A stretch of DNA of 42,131 bases, taken from contig DASUMP010000270.1 of assembly GCA_036277635.1 (NCBI GenBank), positions 1-42,131 of the forward strand, given 5' to 3'. Shown here in pieces: positions 15,517 to 26,857 of the stretch. The notes below the pieces were generated by a model. That model was not told the DNA's origin. It saw only the letters and a list, made by a program, of their open reading frames with translations, and did no database searches. The position numbers and the translations under genes were made by a program. The stretch is from DASUMP01 sp036277635 (GTDB lineage Bacteria; Actinomycetota; Acidimicrobiia; IMCC26256; PALSA-610). Within the stretch, counting starts at the first letter, position 1; each line of letters begins with the position of its first letter.

Positions 15517-16035
15517 TCAGAGCGCGTGGCGAGGAGCCAGCGCGACTCCTGCGAGCGCCTGCTCGCGCAGCACCTTGAGCGCGGCCTTGCGCTCGTCGTC
15601 GTCCATCCGGTCGAGCATCAGCACGCCGTCGAGGTGATCGATCTCGTGGAGGAAGACCCGGCCGAGGAGCTCGTCGGCTTCGATGGTGACCTCGTTGCCG
15701 TCGAGGTCGAGACCGTGCACGGTCACGAGCTTCGGGCGGACGAGCTCGAGCGCGACGCCCGGCAACGACAGGCACCCTTCCTCGTAGCTCCACTCCCCCG
15801 CGGTGTCGACGACCTCGGGGTTGACGAGCGTGCGGGGTCCCTCGCCCACGTCGTAGACGAAGAACCGCTGCTGCACGCCGACTTGCGGCGCCGCGAGGCC
15901 GACGCCGGGCGCGTCGTACATCGTCTCGTACATGGCCTCGGCGAGGCGCACGAACGCGCCGTCGATCTGCGCCACCGACGCGGTGGGACGCTTCAACACC
16001 GGGTCACCGAACACCCGGATCGCGTACGTCGGCAT
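15517..16035 (-). CDS. def: Peptide deformylase
   Basis: Def removes the formyl group from nascent proteins. The 172-residue enzyme has all three metal-site motifs: GVGLAAPQVG (about 45-54), EEGCLSLPG (about 85-93, Cys ligand) and HEIDHLDG (about 130-137, two His ligands and catalytic Glu). The ATG is at 16035-16033, with a 70-bp gap to priA upstream and 13 bp to fmt downstream. Confidence 0.97.
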   Translation of the reverse strand: MPTYAIRVFGDPVLKRPTASVAQIDGAFVRLAEAMYETMYDAPGVGLAAPQVGVQQRFFVYDVGEGPRTLVNPEVVDTAGEWSYEEGCLSLPGVALELVRPKLVTVHGLDLDGNEVTIEADELLGRVFLHEIDHLDGVLMLDRMDDDERKAALKVLREQALAGVALAPRHAL

Positions 16036-16105
16036 CCGCCGATGCTACCGGCCACCCTCGCGGATGCCCGAGCGCAACGGGCACCGCCACCTGCGTGCCC
16101 CTGGG

Positions 16106-18016
16106 TCAGACGCGCGGCGGATCGATGGTCGTGCGCACCCGACCGAGGCCCCGCCCGGCTCGCACGCCGAGATCGACGGCGGCGGCGAGCCCGTCGTGGT
16201 CGTCGGAGCGCACGAGCACACGCGCGCCGTCGCCGTCGGGAGCCGGACCGAGCACCCGCACCCCGATCGGCGCCGGCGTGAGCGCCGCGACGACCGCGTC
16301 GATCGCGTCGCGCGAACCTCGCAGCTCGGCGAGGGCGCCGAACGGCGGGAGTCCGAGGGCGCGCCGGCGCGCCCGCTCGCCGTCGACGACGCGGTCGACG
16401 TCACCGGTCGCGGCGGCGAGCACGTCGTGGTCGGGATCGCGCGTCTGCACGAGCAGCCGCGAGTCGGAGCGCGGACGAGCCGCGAGCAGCTGCGCAGCGC
16501 GCACCAACAGCCACAACGCGTGCTCCGCGGCGCGGTAGCGCGCGGCCAACAGCTCTTGATCGAAGTCGAGGAACGCCACGAGCGGCGGCCGACGGCGCCG
16601 GAGCGCGGCGCGATGGAACACGGCTTCGGTGCCGATCACGATGTCGGCGTCGGGCGCGAGCTCGTCGATGTCGGCGTCGAGCTCGACGACCGACGCGCGC
16701 GGCACCAACGCGGCCAACTCGTCGCGTACGCGCGTGACGCCGGCGCGCAGCACCCGCAGGCGCGTCGCCCCGCAGTACGGACAGACGCTGGGACGCGCCG
16801 CACCGCCGGCGGGGTCGGGTGCGCCCGCGTCGGACCACACCGGCGCCCCCGTGCGATCCCACCGCGTGAGCCTGCCGCACGCGTCGCACGCGAGCAGACG
16901 CAGACGCCCCCGGCGGTTCACGACACACACCGCGGGTCCGCCCTTCGCCATCGCGTCGTGGAGCGCGTCGACGAACGCGGGCGAGAACAACCCCGCGCCC
17001 GGGGGGAGCTCTCGGCGATCGACGACCTCCAGGCGCGGCCACCCGCGCGCCTCGATATCGCTCGGGACCGTGACCGGCGCGTCGACGAGCGCCAAGGCAT
17101 CGAGCGTCGGGACCGGACTGACGATCGTGCACGGCACCCCGGCGCGAGCGCAACGTTCGACCACGACGTCGCGCGCGTGCCAGGTCGGTGCCCGCTCTTC
17201 TTGCAGCGCTTCGTCGGCGTCATCGAGCACGATCGCGCCGCTGAGGTCGCGCACCGGCGCGAGGGCCGCCAACCGACCGCCGACCACGACGCAGTCCCCC
17301 GCCGCGGCGCGCGCCCACGCGACCGTGCGCTGCGCGTCGCTCGTGGCGGAATGCAGCACGACGGCGTCGCGCCCCCGAGCCCGTAGCCACTGGGCGAACG
17401 CCGTGGCGCGCGGCGCGTCGGCGACCACGACGACGGCTGAGCCGCGCGCGGGGAGCAGCGCGGCGACGAGCCGGCGCCGGTCGAGCAGCGGCGGCCACCG
17501 CACGACGCCGACGGGCCGCTCGCGCACGGCGTCGGCGACCCGGGCGACCAGCGCGTCGATGTCGGACGCCGCGCCCGACTCTTGGCCGACGCCGTCGGAG
17601 AGGTCGCGCGCGGGGAGCTCGCGCACGCGGTTCGGCGGCGACGCCGAGCGCAGCACCGCCACGCGCGGTCCGTGCCATCGGCGCGCCACGTACTCGCTGA
17701 GCTCCACCACGTCGGGAGGCGGTCCGACCGAGACGACCGCGAGCAGCGGTCGCAGCTGCGCGAGCGGGACGTCGGCGTCGGTGTCGAGCGCGACGACCCA
17801 GCCGCCGACCCGCCGCCCGTGCAGCTCGACCCGTACCAGCGCGCCGACCTCGACACGCGCCGCGAGCGCGTCGGGGACCAGGTAGTCGAAGACGCGCTCG
17901 ACCGCGGTGACGTCGGGGGCGACCCGGCAGACCCGAGGTGCAGGCGCCGCGTCCGTCGGGATCAGGCGCCCGCCGCTGCGCGCAGCTCGGAGGCGTACGG
18001 CTCGACCTCTTCCCAC
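16106..18016 (-). CDS. priA: PriA-like primosomal protein N' lacking helicase motifs
   Basis: The protein aligns by eye with PriA over its whole length: N-terminal DNA-binding domain (about 28-125, PRVCRVAPDVTAVERVFDYL), helicase lobes and C-terminal domain (RRALGLPPFGALAELRG). The Walker A loop is absent (PARGSAVVVVADAP at about 189-202) and the DEEH box is replaced by LDDADEAL. This loss is known for actinobacterial PriA, thought to act structurally in replication restart. Of the usual eight zinc cysteines only four remain (CDAC at 377-380, CPYC at 412-415). The first conventional start is GTG at 18016, 55 nt inside metK and without a ribosome-binding site. A CTG at 17965, overlapping the metK TGA as CTGA, would give a better-sized N terminus (620 codons). 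Confidence 0.85.
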   Translation of the reverse strand: MGRGRAVRLRAARSGGRLIPTDAAPAPRVCRVAPDVTAVERVFDYLVPDALAARVEVGALVRVELHGRRVGGWVVALDTDADVPLAQLRPLLAVVSVGPPPDVVELSEYVARRWHGPRVAVLRSASPPNRVRELPARDLSDGVGQESGAASDIDALVARVADAVRERPVGVVRWPPLLDRRRLVAALLPARGSAVVVVADAPRATAFAQWLRARGRDAVVLHSATSDAQRTVAWARAAAGDCVVVGGRLAALAPVRDLSGAIVLDDADEALQEERAPTWHARDVVVERCARAGVPCTIVSPVPTLDALALVDAPVTVPSDIEARGWPRLEVVDRRELPPGAGLFSPAFVDALHDAMAKGGPAVCVVNRRGRLRLLACDACGRLTRWDRTGAPVWSDAGAPDPAGGAARPSVCPYCGATRLRVLRAGVTRVRDELAALVPRASVVELDADIDELAPDADIVIGTEAVFHRAALRRRRPPLVAFLDFDQELLAARYRAAEHALWLLVRAAQLLAARPRSDSRLLVQTRDPDHDVLAAATGDVDRVVDGERARRRALGLPPFGALAELRGSRDAIDAVVAALTPAPIGVRVLGPAPDGDGARVLVRSDDHDGLAAAVDLGVRAGRGLGRVRTTIDPPRV

Positions 18017-19158
18017 GTGAACCCGTCGCCGTCGGTGCGTCCGAAGTGGCCGTAGGCCGCGGTGCGGTTGAAGATCGGACGCCGCAGCCGCAGCCGCTCG
18101 ATGATCGCCGCCGGCCGCATGTCGAAGACGTCGCGCACCATCGCTTCGAGCTTGTCGGGCGCGATCTCCGAGGTGCCGAACGTGTCGATCATGATCGACA
18201 CCGGACGCGCCACGCCGATCGCGTACGCGACCTGCGCTTCGCAGCGACGGGCGAGACCTGCGGCGACGACCGACTTCGCGATCTGGCGCACCGCGTACGC
18301 GGCCGAGCGGTCGACCTTCGTCGGGTCCTTGCCCGAGAACGCGCCGCCGCCGTGGCGCGCCATCCCGCCGTAGGTGTCGACGATGATCTTGCGGCCGGTG
18401 AGGCCGCAGTCGGCGTGCGGACCGCCGAGCTCGAACTGCCCGGTCGGGTTGACGAACACCTCATAGGGGTCGTCGCGGAACTGCGGCGGCAGCACCGGCG
18501 CGATCACGTGCTCGATGAGCGCCGGCCGCAGGTCGCCGTCGATCGACACGCCGGGGTCGTGCTGGGTGGAGATCAGCACGGTCTGGAGCCGGACCGGCAC
18601 GCCGTCCTCGTACTCGAAGCTGACCTGGGTCTTGCCGTCGGGACGGAGGAACGGCACCGTGCCCGTCTTGCGCGCGGACGCGAGCTGCTGCGCGAGCTGG
18701 TGCGCGAACCAGATCGGCATCGGCATCAGATCGTCGGTCTCGTCGCACGCGTAGCCGAACATCATCCCCTGGTCGCCCGCGCCGACCTCGTCGTAGTCGT
18801 CGCCGGCGCCGGCGCGCTGCTCGAGCGCCTTGTCGACGCCCATCGCGATGTCGGGGGACTGCTCGTCGATCGAGACGATCACGCCACACGTGCGCCCGTC
18901 GATACCGTAGGCCGCGTCGGTGTACCCGATGCCGCAGATCGTGTCGCGGGCGAGGCGCGCGATGTCGACGTAGGCCGACGTGCTGATCTCGCCGGCGACC
19001 ACCGCGAGCCCGGTGGTGACCATCGTCTCGCACGCGACGCGCCCGTACGGGTCGTCGGCGAGCACGGCGTCGAGGACCGCGTCGCTGATCTGGTCAGCCA
19101 TCTTGTCGGGGTGACCCTCGGTCACCGATTCCGACGTGAACGTGTGACGGTTGCTCAC
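17962..19158 (-). CDS. metK: S-adenosylmethionine synthase
   Basis: MetK makes SAM from methionine and ATP and so feeds the several methyltransferases in this window. The 398-residue protein shows FTSESVTEGHPDKMADQISD (ATP/metal site), GAGDQGMMFGYACDET and the phosphate loop GGGAFSGKDPTKVDRSAAY. Length is normal. GTG (19158-19156) overlaps the coaBC TGA as GTGA. Confidence 0.98.
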   Translation of the reverse strand: MSNRHTFTSESVTEGHPDKMADQISDAVLDAVLADDPYGRVACETMVTTGLAVVAGEISTSAYVDIARLARDTICGIGYTDAAYGIDGRTCGVIVSIDEQSPDIAMGVDKALEQRAGAGDDYDEVGAGDQGMMFGYACDETDDLMPMPIWFAHQLAQQLASARKTGTVPFLRPDGKTQVSFEYEDGVPVRLQTVLISTQHDPGVSIDGDLRPALIEHVIAPVLPPQFRDDPYEVFVNPTGQFELGGPHADCGLTGRKIIVDTYGGMARHGGGAFSGKDPTKVDRSAAYAVRQIAKSVVAAGLARRCEAQVAYAIGVARPVSIMIDTFGTSEIAPDKLEAMVRDVFDMRPAAIIERLRLRRPIFNRTAAYGHFGRTDGDGFTWEEVEPYASELRAAAGA

Positions 19159-20378
19159 CCGTGCTCCTTCGTGTGCTCGTCGGCGTCGGCGCCGACGAAG
19201 AATGTGGCGACCCGATCGAGGATCGCCGCGGCCAGCGCATCCTTGGTGAGGAGTCCGAGCTCCTCCGCACGACCGTTCGAGTCAAGCAGCACCGCGCGGT
19301 TCGTGTCGACTTCGAACCCCGAATCTCGCGCGGCGACGTCGTTGCCGACCATCAGGTCGACCCGCTTGGCGACGAGCTTCTCGGCCGCGTGCTCGCGGAG
19401 CCGTTCGGTCTCCGCCGCGAAGCCCACGAGGACCTGACCCGCTCGCTTCTCTCGTCCGAGCGCGGCGAGCACGTCGATCGTGGGCTCGAGCACGATGTCG
19501 GGGACGCCGTCGCCCTTCTTGATCTTGTGGTCGGCCGCGACCTTGGGCCGGAAGTCGGCGACCGCGGCGGCCATCACGACCACGTCGGCGGCGGCCGCGC
19601 GCGCGGTGACCTCGCGGTGGACGTCGTCGGCGGTCTCCACCGCGACGACTTCCACGCCGGTGGGCGCGCGCGCGGGCATGGTGGTGACGAGCACCACCTG
19701 CGCGCCGCGCGCTGCCGCCGCGCGCGCGATCGCGTGCCCCATCTTCCCCGACGACCGGTTCCCGAGGAACCGCACCGGGTCGATCGGCTCGCGCGTGCCG
19801 CCCGCAGTCACGAGCACACGACGACCGGAGAGCGCGCTGCTCGCGGCGACACCGGCGCCGAGCAGCTCCAACGCCACCGCGACGATGCGCTCGGGCGCGG
19901 CCAACCGCCCGGTGCCGTCGTCGCCACCGGCGAGCCGGCCGCTCTCGGGGTCGACGACGTGCACGCCGCGCCGCCGCAGCGTCGCGAGGTTCTCCTGCAC
20001 GGCGGGGTGCTCCCACATCTCGGTGTGCATCGCCGGCGCGACCAACACGGGCGCGCGCGTCGCGAGCAGCGTGGCGGTGAGGAGGTCGTCGGAGATGCCG
20101 GCCGCGTACTTGCCGAGCAGCTTGGCGGTGGCGGGCGCGACCACGACGAGGTCGGCGGACTGGCCGAGGCGCGTGTGCGGGATCGGATCGGGACCGTCGA
20201 AGAGCGAGGTCTGCGCGGGCTCCGACGCGAGCGCGGAGAACGTGACGGCGCCGACGAAGCGCTGCGCGTCGTCGGTGAGGACCGGCACGACGTGCACGCC
20301 GGCGTCGACGAGACGTCGGCACACCTCGACGGCCTTGTACGCGGCGATGCCGCCCGAGACGCCGAGGACCACCCGCAT
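19155..20378 (-). CDS. coaBC: Bifunctional phosphopantothenoylcysteine decarboxylase/synthetase
   Basis: CoaBC performs two consecutive steps of coenzyme A synthesis. The N-terminal FMN-dependent decarboxylase (about 1-180) has VLGVSGGIAAYKAVEVCRRL, the histidine in IPHTRLGQSADLVVVAPATA, ISDDLLTATLLAT and VAPAMHTEMW. The C-terminal CTP-dependent ligase (about 190-407) has VLVTAGGTREPIDPVRFLGN, SSGKMGHAIARAAA and VMAAAVADFRP. As in mycobacterial CoaBC, the PASANT decarboxylase loop is degenerate (APATAKLL). ATG at 20378-20376, 19 bp after rpoZ. Flavin dependence links it loosely to the nearby rib operon. Confidence 0.96.
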   Translation of the reverse strand: MRVVLGVSGGIAAYKAVEVCRRLVDAGVHVVPVLTDDAQRFVGAVTFSALASEPAQTSLFDGPDPIPHTRLGQSADLVVVAPATAKLLGKYAAGISDDLLTATLLATRAPVLVAPAMHTEMWEHPAVQENLATLRRRGVHVVDPESGRLAGGDDGTGRLAAPERIVAVALELLGAGVAASSALSGRRVLVTAGGTREPIDPVRFLGNRSSGKMGHAIARAAAARGAQVVLVTTMPARAPTGVEVVAVETADDVHREVTARAAAADVVVMAAAVADFRPKVAADHKIKKGDGVPDIVLEPTIDVLAALGREKRAGQVLVGFAAETERLREHAAEKLVAKRVDLMVGNDVAARDSGFEVDTNRAVLLDSNGRAEELGLLTKDALAAAILDRVATFFVGADADEHTKEHG

Positions 20379-20397
20379 ACGACGCTCCCGAGACCGC

Positions 20398-20712
20398 TCA
20401 GGCGGTGTCGTCGCCCTCGGCCTGCTCGAGTGCGGCCGCGGCCGCGGCGGCGGCTTCGGCCTCGGGGTCGAAGTGCTCGGCGATGATCTTGCCGGCGCGG
20501 ATCTCTTCGAGCGCGAGCGAGAGCGGCTTGCCCGACACGGCGTTCACCTGCGGCGGCACGATGCGCCCGAGCCCCTCGCCCAGCTGGTTGTAGTAGTCGT
20601 TGATCTCACGCGCCCGCATGGCCGACAGGGTGACCAGGGTGAACTTCGAGTCGATCTGCCCCATGAGCTGCTCGATGCGGGGTTCCATCAGCGACGCGCG
20701 CCGTTCTGCCAT
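20398..20712 (-). CDS. rpoZ: RNA polymerase omega subunit
   Basis: The 104-residue protein contains LMGQIDSKFTLVTLSAMRAR and REINDYYNQLGEGLG, the helix that clamps the beta-prime C terminus, followed by PLSLALEEIRAGKI. It ends in an acidic alanine-rich tail. Omega assists core polymerase assembly. The ATG at 20712-20710 follows GGAG by 6 nt; an internal Met (MEPRIEQLM) is an alternative. The 74-bp gap behind gmk holds a small stem-loop (20770-20786) directly after the gmk stop. The gmk-rpoZ-coaBC-metK order is conserved in actinobacteria. Confidence 0.93.
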   Translation of the reverse strand: MAERRASLMEPRIEQLMGQIDSKFTLVTLSAMRAREINDYYNQLGEGLGRIVPPQVNAVSGKPLSLALEEIRAGKIIAEHFDPEAEAAAAAAAALEQAEGDDTA

Positions 20713-20786
20713 CGGGAGCTCCAAGGAGGGAAGGGACGGGACCGATCGGGGCCGGGACGGGCGTTCGCAGCGATCGGGAGGATCGC

Positions 20787-21362
20787 TCACACACCCGGGC
20801 GGCGGTGGTCGAGAATAGCAGTGACCTGGGCCGTTGCCCGACCGAGGTCGTCGTTCACGACCACGGGCCATCCCCGGGCCTCGGCCACTGCCTCCTCCTG
20901 GTCGGCCTCGGCGAGGCGGCGTTCGATCGACTCGGCGGTGTCGGTCCCCCGCTCGACGAGCCGGGCCCGCTGCACCTCGCGCGACGGTGCCCGGACGAAG
21001 ACGACGAGGGTCGCGTCGGGGTACGCGGCTTCGACGACGAGGGCGCCCTGCACGTCGATCTCGAGCAACATCACGGCGCCGTCGCGGATCGCGGCCTCGA
21101 TCGGCTCGCGGGGCGTTCCCTTCAGGTCGCCGAAGACCTCGAAGGACTCGAGGAACCCGCCGGCGTCGCGCAGCGCTTCGAACTCGTCGCGGGCGACGAA
21201 GTGGTAGTCGTGGCCGTCGCGCTCGCCGTCGCGGCGGGCCCGCGTCGTCCACGACACCGACCACCGCAGGTCGGGGTGCTCCGCGCGCAGTCGGGCCCCG
21301 ATCGTGCCCTTGCCGACCCCGGACGGGCCCGCGAGCACGAGCAGCACGCCCGGGCCGTTCAC
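20787..21362 (-). CDS. gmk: Guanylate kinase
   Basis: Gmk phosphorylates GMP to GDP. The 191-residue protein has the P-loop LVLAGPSGVGKGTIGARL (about 7-24), SVSWTTRARRDGERDGHDYH (GMP-binding loop) and LLEIDVQGALVVEAAYPDA. The GTG (21362-21360) overlaps the mIHF stop as GTGA. The open frame runs further upstream through mIHF, but that part is a shadow. Normal length; no missing residue seen. Confidence 0.96.
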   Translation of the reverse strand: MNGPGVLLVLAGPSGVGKGTIGARLRAEHPDLRWSVSWTTRARRDGERDGHDYHFVARDEFEALRDAGGFLESFEVFGDLKGTPREPIEAAIRDGAVMLLEIDVQGALVVEAAYPDATLVVFVRAPSREVQRARLVERGTDTAESIERRLAEADQEEAVAEARGWPVVVNDDLGRATAQVTAILDHRRPGV

Positions 21363-21691
21363 CCCCGCGGGAAGCGGTCCAGCAGCGCGCGACGCTGGTT
21401 CGCGCCCAGGCCGCGCAGGCGTCGACTCTCGGAGATGTCGAGCTCTTCCATGAGCCGCCGAGCGCGGACCTTCCCCACTCCCGGCAGCGACTCGAGCACG
21501 TTGACGACCTTGAGCTTCGCGAGCATCTCGCCCTCGGTGTCGGCCCGATCCGCCTGCTCGAACAGCTCGCCCAGCGACAGCGAACCGATCTTCAGCTTGT
21601 CTTTCACCTCGGCGCGCTGGCGTCGCGCGACGGCCGCTTTCGCGAGTGCGAGCGAGCGCTGCTCGGGGGTGAGCGGCGGGGGCTGCGGCAT
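21359..21691 (-). CDS. mihF: Actinobacterial integration host factor (mIHF)
   Basis: The 110-residue nucleoid-associated protein matches the actinobacterial mIHF type, unrelated to the HU/IHF fold of proteobacteria. It starts MPQPPPLTPEQRSLALAKAA and contains the H2TH-like DNA-binding segment ESLPGVGKVRARRLMEELD and SESRRLRGLGANQRRAL. It binds and bends DNA and compacts the nucleoid. The ATG (21691-21689) is chosen because GGAGGAG lies 8 nt upstream; the frame is open further but unrelated to the family. A candidate promoter lies about 100 nt upstream. Confidence 0.94.
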   Translation of the reverse strand: MPQPPPLTPEQRSLALAKAAVARRQRAEVKDKLKIGSLSLGELFEQADRADTEGEMLAKLKVVNVLESLPGVGKVRARRLMEELDISESRRLRGLGANQRRALLDRFPRG

Positions 21692-21788
21692 CGGCGGCAC
21701 TCCTCCGGGGATCGGCCGGCACCGGACGGCGACGGGAGCATCGGGAACGAATCGGACACTCGGATCACACCGATCCGGGCATCGGGTC

Positions 21789-21794
21789 AGCATA
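21789..21794 (-). promoter_or_regulatory. Candidate -10 box for mihF-gmk transcript
   Basis: TATGCT on the minus strand in the 163-bp pyrF-mihF gap is a good -10 match; the -35 is weak. Upstream of it, at 21817-21830, is a perfect 14-bp palindrome CCGGGCCGGCCCGG. The rest of the gap is featureless. This would give mIHF and gmk a promoter independent of the pyr operon. Confidence 0.4.
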
Positions 21795-21854
21795 CACACG
21801 GGTCTGTGCGGATCACCCGGGCCGGCCCGGCATCGCGTGCCGCGCGACCTCGAG

Positions 21855-22568
21855 TCAGGAGACCACGGACGCGGCGATGTCGGCGTGCACGCGCGCGGCC
21901 GCGGCGCGCGGGTCGTCGGCCGCGGTGACCGCGCGACCGACGACGAGCAGGTCGGCGCCGAGCGCCGCGACCTCGCCCGGCGTGCCGACCCGCGCTTGGT
22001 CGTGGTGGTCGTCGCCGCGCGCGCGGATGCCGGGCACCGCGACGACGAGCTCGGGATGCGCGCGCTTCACGCGCGCGAGCTCCGATACCGCGCACACGAT
22101 GCCGCCCACGCGCGCGTCGAGCGCGACCTGGAGGCGTTCGTCGAACGCGCTCGCGTCGGCGTCGCTCGTGAGCACGGTCACGCCCAATACGACCGGCGGC
22201 CGCTCACCGGTCGCCGGTGCGCCGTCGGCCAGACCGCCGACCGCGGCGCGCAGCATCGCGAGGCCGCCCGCGGCGTGGACCGTGAGATACGACACGCCGT
22301 GGCGGCCCGCGACTCGGGCGGCGCGCTCCACCGTGTTCGGGATGTCGTGCAGCTTGAGGTCGAGGAAGACGTCGAACCCCTGGTCACGGAGCCGAGCGAC
22401 GACTGCCGGCCCCACCGCCGTGTACAGCTCGAGGCCGACCTTGGCGACCCCGAACCAGGGCTGGAGGGACGACGCGAGTGTGATCGCCGCATCGGCGTCG
22501 TCGAGGTCGAGCACGAGCGCGAGCCGCTGCCGGATCGCGGGGTCGATGCGAGTGGTCGCCGCGTTCAT
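21855..22568 (-). CDS. pyrF: Orotidine 5'-phosphate decarboxylase
   Basis: PyrF makes UMP, the last step of de novo pyrimidine synthesis. The 237-residue TIM barrel is of the shorter bacterial type, with LALVLDLDDADAAITLA, the catalytic FDVFLDLKLHDIPNTVERAA (Lys-Asp-Lys-Asp charge network: DLKLHD) and LGADLLVVGRAVTAADDPRA (phosphate site). This differs from the longer PyrF found in many actinobacteria. The ATG (22568-22566) overlaps the pyrD TGA as ATGA. pyrE, the preceding enzyme, is not in the window. Confidence 0.96.
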   Translation of the reverse strand: MNAATTRIDPAIRQRLALVLDLDDADAAITLASSLQPWFGVAKVGLELYTAVGPAVVARLRDQGFDVFLDLKLHDIPNTVERAARVAGRHGVSYLTVHAAGGLAMLRAAVGGLADGAPATGERPPVVLGVTVLTSDADASAFDERLQVALDARVGGIVCAVSELARVKRAHPELVVAVPGIRARGDDHHDQARVGTPGEVAALGADLLVVGRAVTAADDPRAAAARVHADIAASVVS

Positions 22569-23517
22569 GGTCCCTCCAAGGCTCCGACGAGGTCGCGCAC
22601 CCGCGCGACGCCGTGCTCGGCACACCAGCGCCCGAGCTCGCGCGCGACGCGCAACGTGGCGCGCGGCTCGACGAACGTCGCGGTGCCGACGCCCACCGCA
22701 CTCGCGCCCGCGAGCAGCATCGCGACTGCGCCCGCGCCGGTCGACACGCCGCCGGTGCCGATGACGGGAGTCGCCGGGTACGCGCGCGTCACGTCGTGCA
22801 CGGCGCGCAACGCGACGGGCGCGATCGGCGGACCGGAGAGCCCGCCGCCGCCGGCGTCGAGCTTCGGGCGGCGCGTGTCGGCGTCGACGACCAACCCCAT
22901 GACGGTGTTGATGAGCGTGAGGCCGGTCGCGCCGCCGTCGAGCGCGGCACCGGCGATCTCACGGATGTCGGTGACGTTCGGCGACAGCTTCACGAACACC
23001 GGGAGCGCGCCGGCGAGCTCGGCGACCACCGCGCGCGTCGCCGCGTTCGTCGCGTCGAGCGAGTGGGAGAACATGTGGGCGCGGTCTTCGAGATTCGGAC
23101 ACGACACGTTCACTTCGATCGCGAGCAGTCGATCGGCGTGCGCGCGCAACGGCGCGACAGCGCGCGCGAACTCCTCGACGGTGCGTCCCCACACCGAGAC
23201 GATGATGCGCGCGCCGCGCGCTTCGAGGGCGGGCAGGTCGTGCTCGATCCACGCGTCGACTCCGGGACCCGGCAGGCCGATCGCGTTGAGCATCCCGCCG
23301 CCAGGTGCCTCGGTGACCCGCAGCCCGTCGTTGCCGGGCCACGGGTAGGGCGCGAGCGACTTCACGGTGACCGCGCCGAGCCCGCGCGGATCGCAGCTCG
23401 CGGCGACCTCGTCGCCGTGCCCGAAGGTCCCCGACGCGGCCACGATCGGGTTGGCGAGCGTCAGGCCGCCGAGATCGGTCGACAGGTCGACCTCGGCCAG
23501 CGCGCGCCGCCGTCGCC

Positions 23518-23521
<4 letters not shown>
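22565..23521 (-). CDS. pyrD: Dihydroorotate dehydrogenase, class 1B catalytic subunit
   Basis: PyrD oxidises dihydroorotate to orotate with FMN. The 318-residue protein lacks the N-terminal membrane helix of class 2 enzymes and reads as class 1B: LANPIVAASGTFGHGDE, EAPGGGMLNAIGLPGPGVDA, the catalytic-cysteine segment IEVNVSCPNLEDRA, VFVKLSPNVTDIREIA and PVIGTGGVSTGAGAVAML. Class 1B normally needs PyrK (FAD, 2Fe-2S) to pass electrons to NAD, but no pyrK is present: pyrD overlaps carB directly (ATGA) on one side and pyrF on the other. Class 2 is more usual in actinobacteria. Confidence 0.95.
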
Positions 23522-26835
<3,314 letters not shown>

Positions 26836-26857
26836 CAGCGGATCCTCGACATCGGGC

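Noticed and set aside
20805..23348. Plus-strand open frame of 847 codons
   Set aside because: Antisense to gmk, mihF, pyrF and pyrD; shadow frame.
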